DNA of 64,000 nucleotides from Phalacrocorax aristotelis (lineage: Eukaryota; Chordata; Aves; Suliformes; Phalacrocoracidae). The notes beneath the pieces are model-generated. The model saw nothing but the letters and a program-made list of their open reading frames with translations, ran no database searches and had not been told where the DNA came from. Numbering within the stretch: the first letter of the stretch is position 1; the number at the start of each line of letters is the position of its first letter. This document shows positions 10,510 to 22,310 of this stretch, piece after piece. A program made the position numbers and the translations under genes. The stretch lies in the NCBI RefSeq assembly GCF_949628215.1, contig NC_134278.1, forward strand, positions 106,187,277-106,251,276, read 5' to 3'.

Positions 10510-13500
10510 CAGTCTCGTTTTGCAGGCTGAAAGTACAAAATTGCCTGAAACAAGCACGTGCTTAACTTTGAAGGAGTGAATATTTATGGAGTTAGCAATT
10601 CTCCTGTTTTGTACAATTTATATGGTACAGGCTGAAGTTAGGCTATGAGAAATTATAGTTGTGGCTGCTGCAGCCTAAGAAAATGAGGATTGTGCGTGCA
10701 GTAGGTGGCTGCATTAAAGTCTGACTTTCGGCTGGTGCCATTTCTCTATATGAACAACCGCATTTTGAACTGCAAACGTGTGGGATGCCTTAGCTTGTAG
10801 TCATTCACGTAGAGATAAGTTTTATGCACATCAGCACATTTCTTCTTACTACATAGTTTTATGTACGAATTCAGCAAATAAGTATTTGTAGTATTTTAAA
10901 TACACGCTCAAGTTTCAGTAGCTGGGGTAGGACATAAATACTGTAAGGTGATCATATGTGTTTGTTAAATACTTTCATGAGTTTATATGTATAAACCATA
11001 AATCAAAAACCAAGTGTAGATTATAGCTTTATGCGAGCATGAAAGAAGACTAAGACTGTGGAAGCCTGTTCAATAGAAACTGTTGTCTGTGTTTCCTTCT
11101 GTCATTCCTTCCTTTTTCCTTTCCTCTGTCAGCACAATCTCTACTAACTTTTTAATGTATGATTACTTGTGTATCTCCCACCTTCTTTTGCTTTTGGTGA
11201 ATTAATTTTCAGTGTTTAGAAATAGATGGAGAGTAAAAGAATTCTTTTCTGTTTTCTTTAGATTCAATTCTGGACACAGCATAGTTAGAAATGATAGGGG
11301 ACAATTGTAAATATATTTTTAATTTTTTATTTCACTTTTTCATATATTACAAAATCCATTTTACAGACAGAAAGGGCAATCTTTAGGCACTTGTCCTTTA
11401 AACTGCCAACTCAGTAGTCATTGCAGTAAAGGAAATCCTTGCATTCCTTACCTGGTTAATGCGCATTTCCCTTCACCTCCCACAGCCCCTGCTGAGAGAG
11501 CACTAAGGCCCAGACCCTGCCTGCCCTCCGACAGCTGTCATTTTCTTCTGCACCCTTTTTTAGAAAGTGACACTGCCCAGTGTGTCCTGCATACTGTTTA
11601 TTGGCAACTAAAGCCTTGCTGCCTGTCCCCAGTGTAAAAGAGTCTACCTTAAAGTTTCATCAATTAAATAGTTTGGAATTTGTTAGTGAAAAGCATTATG
11701 TAAGTTCTAAGTAACATGAAAATATTTTTCTGAGATTTAAAATATTTTCTTCAGGGTTACTAGGCTTTGGAATGGCTGCCATGGTGTTTAAAACTATGTT
11801 GTAAAAATCCGTTGGCAGTTGGAATTCATGACGCAAAGGCCTCAGTAAATAATAGGCGTAGTCTTGCAATGATGGGATTTTCATATCAATTGCACTGGAA
11901 GATATTTTCAGACCGTATCTTCACGTATCGCTCATAAAAGAAACATTGCTGAAATCTGAGTCAGCCAAACAAAAAGAAACTGCTTCATTCTCCCAAATAA
12001 ATGAACAGGATTTTCAGCTGTTGAGTTTTCTTCTGTGTTTTTAATATAACTCTTCTGTTTTGGAAAAGAATCAGCAGCAGCTTTCTAAAGCAGCTACAGT
12101 TTCTCAAACTGAAATGGTAATGTTTTAATCAACGTACACTGGAAGTCAGTGGAATTACATGGATGTATGAAATCATCGGAACATACAGGCCTGCGGGGCT
12201 GGGGTATTCGGAGAAAAAAAATGTAAGCGAGAGCTCTGACTGGCAATCTGGAATAGCTGCGTTTGAGAAGGCTGGAGATTGCCCTTCCCCACTTTCTGCA
12301 CATGCTGCTTCCTACACAGCTGTCAGAGCTGCTCTGAGTCAGCTTCTGAACCCCCTGGTTTTTAGAGTGCATTTAAAGGCGCACGGTGATGATGCCAGGT
12401 TATAAGCTGCTGGCTCCAAATCCAATTCATAAAGTCTGAGGTGTCCACAGAGAATGTTGTGAATAGTAATTTTATGCCAACGATTCCCACTCTTAAATAA
12501 GAGCCCTCAATATGCACTGAAGCATCGATTCTGCAAAACCTCACGCATGGATCTCACTTGACTTGGAATAAAGCTCGTTATCATTTGCAATCATTATTCA
12601 AAAGGAGAAGCAACATTCTGGAACAGATTTAACTGAAAGACACATTTGCAGTTCTTTCCATTCAATCATGGAAGTTTATTTCCTGCATCGTCTTAGCATC
12701 TTTTTACCCAGGAGTGAGACCTTTGTAAAGGTGAATGAGAACAACCCGTATCATCAACTTTCAGAATCCTGACTGACTTGGCTTGGAAGTGAGGCGCTTC
12801 GAGTACCAGGTTGCTGCTGAGTTTTTGCTACAGGGCATTGTCTGGTTGCCAGCAGACAAGGAGTTAACTATAGCTTTGCTTTCCCACTATTCTGTACAGG
12901 TGCTTAGAAGCCAACCTACAAGAAATCTAGCTCTTCTCAGAGACAGTGGGAGGAATATTTTAGTAAAGAGGATGCCCTAAGCAGGTGAACCCTCAACCAG
13001 GAAGGTTTGTGAAGAAAGGTTATGAAAATATCTTTCTATCTCCTTCTCAAAATGAAAATTTTTAAGGAAAAGCCCCATTGGCTGCAGCCATGATTATATT
13101 TACTACTGCACCACTCCATCAGTTTTTCAGTGTATTTCAACTAACTTAAAATACTTTCTGGGCTAAGCCGGTGCTCTTTCAAGCATATGTGGAATTAAGT
13201 TTAAGCACTTGGGCTGTCCCAGTAAAACCAAGTGAGCTATTCACATATTTCACGTTAAACCATACGTTTACAAGTTCTGGGGTCTACACTGGCCAGTCGC
13301 TATCTAGCAGAAGTGTTCCCAAGTCTTCTGCTTCATAAATACTTGATTAATCCAGAATCGGTTGTCTCGGGGACCATCTGTCACCTTCCTCCCAGAGGAG
13401 GATTTGAAATTCTGGGATTGGAACTCAGAGATTAGTTGGTGAGACCTTCTTGGTAAGGGCCCTGAGTTGAATTTCCTTCGGCATACCTATGAATACATCA

Positions 13501-13665
13501 TCACAGTCTTTCCAGGCAAAACTATGTGTATGGGTATGTGCAGGCAATGGGTTGTTAAAACTAGCTGTGATTCATGTTGTTATTTTAAAAACCTTTTAAT
13601 TAAATCTTCTGTCAGACAATTCAGTGTGTTTGTGTTGCAAATAAAAAATGTATTTTAAGAAGTTC

Positions 13666-13699
13666 ATACACACAGGCGCGCACACATGCACACGTACAC
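13666..13699. repeat. Impure CA/GC dinucleotide repeat
   Basis: Alternating purine-pyrimidine sequence, mainly CA with CG and TG interruptions, such as GGCGCGCACACATGCACACG. Confidence 0.8.
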
Positions 13700-16208
13700 T
13701 GATTAACATAACTGATAGACCAATGCAAATGTATCCCAATTTAAGTCCTTAATTCTGCCTGTGCCTTGAACTGTCTTTTTGGGTGGAAACAGCGCTGTCC
13801 AAGAACTCCACAGCAGTCTTTCTGGCTCAATAAGATGCAAAGCATCCCTCAGGGATATAGGTTTACAAAGTCAGTTAGCATCTTTGCCGTAATGACATTT
13901 CCTTAGCAAAAATCTACAGAACATAAGAGTATATGTATTTATTAATCCATTCTCTGTGCTGAAGATATGTTTGCATTTTGTATATAAAATGAGGAAAGAT
14001 CTTCAGCAAGAGGGGTGGAGATATAGTATTTTTAAGTGTAACAACTGGCACCGGTATTTACTGAAATGCAAAAATAAACCTCCAACAACCAGCCACCAGC
14101 AACAACAACAAAAAAACCACTGTAGCCTTCCCACTACCCCTTTCTAAATGCTTTTGTCTGTGGCAAACCAGACCTCTGTAAATGCCAACGATCTCGATCC
14201 TCAGCTTTACACTCTTCTGTAAAGATTGTTCTACACAGCATTTAGAAAATAAAAGGGAACTATTTCTTATGAAATGTTTGCACATAAAAGTGAACACCTT
14301 GAAGCTTGAGTTCTTTCAGAAATAATTCCTAATGCTCAGTGAGGGGAATTAAACAAACAGCAAGGTTTATTCTGTCAGCTTCTCAGCAGGCTAACAAGAA
14401 TCACTGCATGCTAAGAATCAGCTGCTCTTGGAAACTTAATGACTGTGGCAGCCAGAAAAGTACAAAATGTGGCCAAGAGATGTAAACCAGATATATAGGC
14501 TCTAGTGAAGAGAAGTGAAGAGGATGGGGAAATCTCTCCCTAAATCCAGGGTGGGAAGTGTTCGCTGTACCACAGTTTCCGAGCACTTTGACAGTGTAGA
14601 ATACTTTCTATAAAGAATTGGTTTTGCATCTCAAATTGTAATTCTATTCCTTTGTAATCCTATTCTCCTTGGAGAATAATAGCAGAAAAGTATTTTTATA
14701 TTTTCATCTGCCTCTGCTGTGATTTAGCAACTGGAAACAAAGAGCCAAGTCTGCCAAATAGCCAGTTCTCCATGGCCCGCCAGTAAGTGGGCTGGCACCC
14801 ATTGTCAGCAAATCTGCCCTCTCAAACCACACTCAATTTCAAACTACACCTTTTCAGGGGCATTTTTTAAACTTAATTTCTGCAAAAGCAGAATGAGTCC
14901 TGCTAGTAAGGTAGAGTCTTAAATATTGGTTAATTATAATCAATCCTTCCACTCCCCTGTTAATGAACAAAATCAAGTCACGTGCACTTGTGAATGCTAT
15001 TAATTTGTTATATAGATTATGCAAGTTTTTCGTGCAGTTGTTTCATGTTTCCAAGTTTTTCTCAACTGTTTTGAGAGCTGCAAAAGAGACTTAAAAGAGA
15101 GAGCTGTGGTTCTTATGTAATAACATGATTCCCAGAGCTGTATTTTGCAGGGGAAAATAAAGAAGGAAGACTTGAGATAAAGTGATAAGTGTGGGTAAGC
15201 ACACGGAAGAGATTGATGTGAGCTTTAGAGAGATGTAAATAATGTTTATAGTAATTTAGACCTTTGTCTTTTTATCTGTAACATCCAAAAAGATTTTTTT
15301 TTTTTTGCCAGCAGATGAAATAAATGGTCTGACTGAGATTTCAGAAGTATGTATCTCCATGTTATGACTTGTCTACCTTGGGGAACTGTGCTGCTTTTCC
15401 TGTAGCGATAGAGCCATAGTAGTTGAATTAAAGTAGCATAGAAATTCCCATGATTTTTCCTTATGTAGGTATACTCTTAGTCATGACGGTAAAGGCAGCA
15501 GTGCTTGTTTCTACTGCAGTGAAATATGACATTATAGCAAAAGCTGTCTCTCACAGGTCACTGTCTAGAGCAGGATCCCAGCATTTCCTTGCTTTTGCTG
15601 AAGGATGGAGCACCTTCAGTGACCTGACTTGCTCTCCTTCCAGCAGATCTGACACCACAGGCACTGAGCACAGACCGTGCTGCAAGCTCACTTAATCCTA
15701 CCCAGCGAACACATGAGCCACAGTTTGCGTTTCAGTCTGTAAATTGTTCTTTTGTTTTGCAGGCTTTACTGAACACAGTTTTATTTCATGTGACTGTGCT
15801 ATTTATGGAGGAGTAAATATTGCCGGGGGTCTATTTAAAAAGGCCAATGACCTGGATTTTTTTCCATTTGAATTATCTCCAAGAGTCAGACATGTTTAAC
15901 AACGGATTTTTTTCCCTTGTTGCTGTAGATTGCAATCATTTCTAACATCTTAGATCAACACAACTAAAATGACAAAGATTTTGAGAGAAATAAAACTTCA
16001 TTTAGTATGAATATGATTAGACAGTATGCGACCTTGCCATTTTTGGAAGAGATTAATTCCATCCTGAATTAGCAGTTATCAACACAGCATGTTTTTAACC
16101 CCTGAATATTTGTCTTTTCATACTGTTATGGTAATTTCAGTTCATAACTCTGGTTTGTTACCTTTTCTTTTTTTTTTTACTTTTCTTTCAAGTGTGTTTC
16201 TACATATT

Positions 16209-16225
16209 ATAAATAAATAAATAAA
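16209..16225. repeat. (AAAT)4 microsatellite
   Basis: About four tandem AAAT units in AT-rich intergenic sequence. Confidence 0.9.
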
Positions 16226-18205
16226 GCATGTTTTTAGAAAGGGGAAATTTAAACAGAGCAAGTGTTCTTGCTGTTCTTGCAATCTAAATAGCAGTATTGC
16301 TTTACTATTTAAGAAGCAGAAAGTTAAACATTACTGAGAAAATAGTGCTATATTTTCACTTTCAAGAAAGAGCTTTGTGAACGCAAACAGGTAGCCAAAT
16401 GTCAGGAATATTAAATATGTTTGAGTAGTCTTAAAAGATGAGCCAACCATATTTTTTAATATATATCATTTTTAACCGTATAAAATGAGTTGATCACAGT
16501 AAGTAAGTATTATGGGCTCCAACCTGAAATTTTGCGGTAGATGTACTTATCTTTACCCAGTCATGTAAAAAGCATAAAAAGATACAATTTTTATACTCAA
16601 TGCTATTCAATACACGTTCTAAAATTTGTGGGGTTTACCATGCCATTACAAGGTACCCTGGCTTCAGTGCAAAGCTGGCTTCGGAAGTCACAACCCATTT
16701 CTCCCCTGGAGAGGAGACGGAGATGGACAGGGATGGGATCGTCTCAGGCTGGTTTTACTACCATCATCTCACCTAATTGCATTTCTTCAAAATTTCATCT
16801 TTACTTGGGCAGGAGCATACTGGACAACACTTAGAAAATTCAATATTCTGATGATGTAAGTGATGAGCACATCTTTAGTATTACTCTGGCTCAAACCACT
16901 CTAAGCCATGGAGTAACCATGCTATATAAGCTGCCTGTGCACAAGTCATACAGGTCCTGCTTGGCCCTTCAGGAAAACGCCAAAAAGCAAAGGCAGAACT
17001 TCTTGTCCAGTTGATGTCTTAGGAGAGACAGTTCAAGGTGTTGGGGAAAATATTCCATACAGCTAGTCAAACTAACAGAAATTTGCATTGATGTTTCTTC
17101 AAATGAAACAAAACTGAATCCTTGGAAAATATGTTTTACAGGGAATAACACCTGTTTTTCAAGGTTTTCCACTCAAACCCACCACTTATTACTTCAACAG
17201 TCTCATTTTTAGTGTCCCTCTTCAAACACTGGAGTTTACCAGTAGGTTATTTCACACTTCAAAAAGGCATTGTCTTCCTTGAGTCAAAATTGTCACTGTG
17301 AAGTGAACTGCTGTCAGTGACACCTACAGCCTCCATTAAGATGAGCCATACAAGTGCTGTTTCACTCTCAGTTGTGACATATGTTTTCAGATCTCATTTG
17401 TATTACTAAACAAGAGTTTTCAGATTCTAACTCAAGCCATCTTTCAAAATTAAATTAGCTAAAGCCTTAATTAGCCAGCACTGATCAGAACAGATTGCAA
17501 TGACTACATATGCTACTCCGGTCTATCTCTTCGTTAAAAAGCTGCCAGCTTTTAAGGAAAGAAAAAATCCAGACTGTTTTCTGTCTTAACAGACCTCAGA
17601 ACTGTCTGAGGTGAAGCAGAACAATTATAGTATAATTGACCACCTCCTGTAATTCCTTTCTATATTATTTCTTACTGATTACCTAGTTAAAACATAAAAC
17701 AGACCTTAAAAGAAAATTATGCTAAAATATTTGGTCATGTATGCCCTTATACAGGGGTATCTCAGATTCCTCTTCCATTTGTCCCCTCCTGTAAAAGCTG
17801 GTGGTCCATTTCTTCTCTATTCTAGTTTTTGGAGACCACAGAACCACCGAAGTCATCAAAGTGACATTGACATAAAACCTACTAACTTATGTCATTAAGG
17901 ACCAACTCCTCAAATAAGCCTGAAGCCCAGATTTTATAATTAAAAATGTAAATGTCAGTTTTCTGAAATTAAAATTTCTTTTAAATATTACATTTTCCTT
18001 AAAAAAATAATACTAAAGTGGGTGTCTGGAAAGTAAAGCCATCCACTTTCTTACAGAACAGGTAGGCAGCAGAAGTACGAGCTGATCTGAAAGCAAAGCT
18101 CAATGCTGTTCTAAGAGGACTGCTTTTAAAGACAACTCATGATCCTGATCTCCCTGCCACAGCTGAAAACATTAAATATATACTAGGATAGGACAGGACT
18201 AAGAC

Positions 18206-18260
18206 TATACATATATATAATCTTAAGTATAAATATTGGTATATATATATTTATATATTC
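18206..18260. repeat. TA-rich low-complexity tract
   Basis: Two short (TA)n runs, at about 18208-18220 and 18240-18258, are separated by AT-rich sequence. Confidence 0.85.
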
Positions 18261-21200
18261 TGGAATACATGCGCTTTGGACCAGGACACCTCTATCTCTG
18301 AGTACTCTACTGGCCTGTGTTAGGCATCTTGCTGACTAGCATCCAGCTCCATTGATATTGCCTGTCTGATTGCTTCTATTGACCTACCACTGGATTATGT
18401 TAAATGACAAATTTGTATTTAACTTTATACTGTATGTACTATTCTAACTATTCTGTTAAGATTAAATTGAGTTCAAGACAGTCCCTCGATTTGACAGAAT
18501 AAAAAGTCCTGCAACGTTCCATTGCACTGTGCCACTTCAGCAGCTCTTTGCTGGGTTATCTGCCTAATGATTGCAGAGTTTGGTGTCAGGTCTCCCAGAT
18601 CCATGCAATCCTTAACACCAAAAATATCTGACAAAGACAGATGCATTTGCTGCATCCTTCTGTAGGTTAATGAGATGATCCGTAAGGATTCCGTCCTGCC
18701 GCAAGCGGGGTATCACACAAAGCATCTGTTCCCAGCCTTTCTGTAGCTGGCGCCTGTTGATGCTTGCTTCTTGCACTGTGCCCTGCTGGACCCCACATGC
18801 TGCCTCATTGCTACCCTAGTTGCCTTCAGCATCTTTGTGCTTCTTGTCTGTGGTGCTGCCGCTGCTGCCTCCCCTCCCTTTTCCACCCGGGTGGTGTCCT
18901 GCTCTCCCACCAATTCCACCAGCTGCAGCCAGGATGATTTTTGGCCCCATCTGGAAAATTCATATGAGTCTGTCCTGAACTCTCTCTGCCCAGAGCTGGT
19001 ACAAGTCCTGCAGAATTTATCAGCCCGCTCCACACCTCACCTGAGTAACAGGCATTCATTAGTTGGGAAACAGTGCAACAAAGTGTGGCATTGTGCCTGG
19101 ATCTACTCTACTTGTCACAAAATAATGACTTACAGGGCTTTCTTACGAAAAATAAATGCAATTACATTTTCCATAGGATACATCATGCTGTTACTGCATG
19201 CACTGCCCATTCGCTACCCCACTGTGTATGGAGGCTTCTCGTCTTCTGGGGAGCAACCACTGGGGATGCGTCTTTGAAGCAGCTTAGAAATTTATTAAAT
19301 AGGAGAGCATTTCATGGCTGATAAATTAATGTGATCAAGAAAAAACATAACTGGGTTTGGACATGAATTACTTTGCAGACTAAAGACATTCCCATGTGTT
19401 TCTCACAAATAGTATCGATGCACATGAACTGATACTTGATTAACAGTGTGTGAAAAATAAGGCAGAAAAATACTAGGTGTTCTTTCAACATAAGCCTTGG
19501 TAAAACAGGATCCTCACTGATCCCAAAATACTCAGTCCTGTTATGATTTCAACAGTATGACTTCAAAAAATAGATGCTGTTGCATAGATCTTGTTGCCCG
19601 TCTCTAGGCTAAGAATGATTGATCTGACTTTTGGATTTTTACGGCTGTTGAGAAGCATCACTAGTAAGTTTGCTAAGTGAGAGGAGCATTTCTGTAAGTA
19701 CTGTTGCCACGTCCTGAATTTCTTGTATAGTATGTTTTTATTCTGTCTGTGTCAACAGCCGTACTGGGCCATGTGTCAGGTGTCATACTGTGAAACATAC
19801 CCCTGCTTTTCCACTGTGCAAATTGTGGTGTTCAGAAAAAGAGGAGGGTATAGTTAAAAGATGTCTTCCAGTTTTACTCAACACAGGCATAGCTGACTAT
19901 TTTTCTAGATCACTGTAATGGATGGAAGATGGGATCTCTTCTTATGACAACTTCTGTTAATATTCATGCATTTCCAAAATAAAGTAGACAAATTGCTATA
20001 ATAACCATATATATTTTATTTTTATGGTTGGAAATGACCCATTCATACCTCCGAATATATGTCTGAGATCAAAAATGGTTTTCTGTCTTCAGCAACTTTT
20101 ACCACAGCACTTTCAGAGGATGTGTGAGTTCTCAGCTTTTTATTTAAAAAGTGTCTTCACTGTAGTCTGGTGTTGAACGTACATATAGTTACTGAACACT
20201 ACAAAACTATTGTCGCTTAAATGTCTTTAGTATTTGTTTGCCCTGTCCAACAGGGCAGTGGGTATTTCAAACACGTTTGTTTCTGCAGTTTTCTTATTAC
20301 CCTTGACTACCTTTTTGTAGGAAAAAAAAGGGTGAAATTTCAAAATCATTGTTATCAAAGTCTTACTTAAATATCTGTGTTAATCGACTTAGCTGGTCAG
20401 CTGCTGTTTATGAGATTAAGTAGGCTGTCCTGCACTCTGTCTTAGAAAAAAACCTTAAAGCACCCCTTTTAAACAACATTTAAACTCTATTTGATCCCAG
20501 GCATATGGGGTGGCCAGCATGTTCTACACATCTTACGAATTTTGGACAATGTTGTTATGAATGTCATATTTTTAATGTGGACAGGCCATTTGCTCACTGG
20601 GTCTGTACCACATACTTGTCAGAGTGATAAAAGGCTTTAATAGCTGTACCAGGTAAGGTGGAAAGTTCTCAAACAGGAAGAAAGAACAGAAATCAAGAGA
20701 ATGGCGGTTCCAGAGGGACTCGAGAGGGAATGAAGTGCAATATTTATTAACTGTTTCAAAGGTTTTGAATGTGAAAGAAAGGTGATTTTTTGAAGCAGGA
20801 GAAAAGGGGATTTAACTATGAGACCCTACAACATCAAAGAAAGGCACCTCAATTTTGAGGAGACATGGTGAGATGCAAGAAGCTTGTAGATACACTAGAG
20901 GATGTCTGACCTATTGCCAAACAATGCTGTGGAAACTGAGGCTTGGAAAACATGGTTGAAGTTTATTATTTTGTGCATGATTGCATATTTCTTTTGTGAG
21001 CTTAGTGCACAGTCACTTACTTTAGGGTTCAGTATGAAGTCTGCATGGCTGTGAACCCTGGTTTGCACAGACACACAGAGACTTACACGCAGCCTGATCC
21101 TACCCAGCCTTAGGCACCTACCTGAAGCACCTAAATGTTAAGCCTGGTAGCCAAGGTGCTCTCTAGCCAGTGGAGCGAGATAGGCACTCTGTAGTGGAAA

Positions 21201-21609
21201 GTCACATCTCGGGTGGGCTGAATGGCTCTCTGGAGACCACCTGCCTCTCTACACTGACTACAGAAGTAGCTTACTATGACCATCATTATATGTAGATGGC
21301 GGGTATGACTTGCCAAGGCCCTTGGCTTCTAAAGGCCAAAACATCTACAAAGCTGGAGCTATAGCAAAGGATTATTGAAGATCACTGGGAACCTACGACT
21401 ACGACTATACAAGTAAATTAAACAGTGTAGGGCCAGTTCCCAGGTACTGAGATTCTCCCATCTCCGTCACAATGCTACTGGAATGGTGCCTGGCCCAGGC
21501 TGACCTTCCCAAGCCCCCAGTATGCACTGCACAAGCGGTGCCCTGATTTTGAGGGTAAGAGTGCTTTGTTAATGCCAAGAACTGGTTTGCAAAAGCTTTA
21601 ATTTGTTAG

Positions 21610-22310
21610 CCCTGGGGAAGAGTGGGTGGAAAGCTGCCCAGCAGAAAAGGACCTGGGGGTGCTGGTTGACAGCCAGATGAACATGAGCCAGCAGTGTGCC
21701 CATACGGCCAAGAAGGCCAACAGCATCCTGGCTTGTATCAGGAACAGTGTGGCCAGCAGGAGCAGGGAAGTGATAGTGCCCCTGTACTCGGTACTGGTGA
21801 GGCCACACCTTGAATATTGTGTTCAGTTTTGGGCCCCTCAGTACAAGAGGGACATCAAGTTGCTGGAGCGTGTCCAGAGAAGGGCAATGAAGCTGGTGAA
21901 GGGTCTGGAGAGCAAGTCTTATGAGAAGTGGCTGAAGGAACTGGGGTTGCTTAGTCTGGAGAAGAGGAGGCTGAGGGGAGACCTTATCGCTCTCTCCAAC
22001 TACCTGAAAGGAGGTTGTAGTGAGGTGGATGTTGGTCTCTTCTCCCAAGTTACTAGTGACAGGATGAGAGGAAATGGCCTCAAGTTCCATCAGGGCAGGT
22101 TTAGAATGGATAGTAGGAAAAAATTCTTTACTGAAAGAGTGGTCAGGCTGCCCAGAGAGGTGGTGGAGTCACCATCCCTGGAGGTATTCAGAAAACGTGT
22201 GGACATGGCACTTGAGGGCATGGTTTAGGAGGCATGGTGGTATTGGGTTGATGGTTGGACTTGGTGATCTTAGAGGTCTTTTCCAACCTTAATGATTCTA
22301 TGATTCTGAT
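21610..22310 (+). mobile_element. CR1 LINE, 5'-truncated, 3' end intact
   Basis: This is a chicken-repeat-1 retrotransposon fragment carrying the C-terminus of the ORF2 reverse transcriptase protein. The frame runs open for about 200 codons, to the stop near 22228. It shows family hallmarks such as [41 protein letters not shown] and [15 protein letters not shown]. The 3' untranslated part has the usual TTGGTGATCTTAGAGGTCTT and ends in ATGATTCTATGATTCTG. Most of ORF2 and all of ORF1 are missing, as in most avian copies. Before LPREVV a few residues usual for the family are absent, suggesting a small in-frame deletion. The absence of stops suggests moderate age. It cannot transpose on its own. 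Confidence 0.95.

Larger units (their letters stand above)
10341..21609. other. Intergenic, no gene recognised
   Basis: This is AT-rich sequence upstream of PPP2R5A. Open frames are short or overlap on both strands, and none resembles a family I know. Small simple repeats are listed separately. A GC-richer patch near 18700-19060 is discussed under findings. I saw no RNA gene, and no transposon could be named by eye; ancient degraded copies would be missed. Confidence 0.6.

Noticed and set aside
21569..22090. 173-codon minus-strand open frame across the CR1 fragment.
   Set aside because: It is the antisense shadow of the CR1 ORF2 coding sequence.
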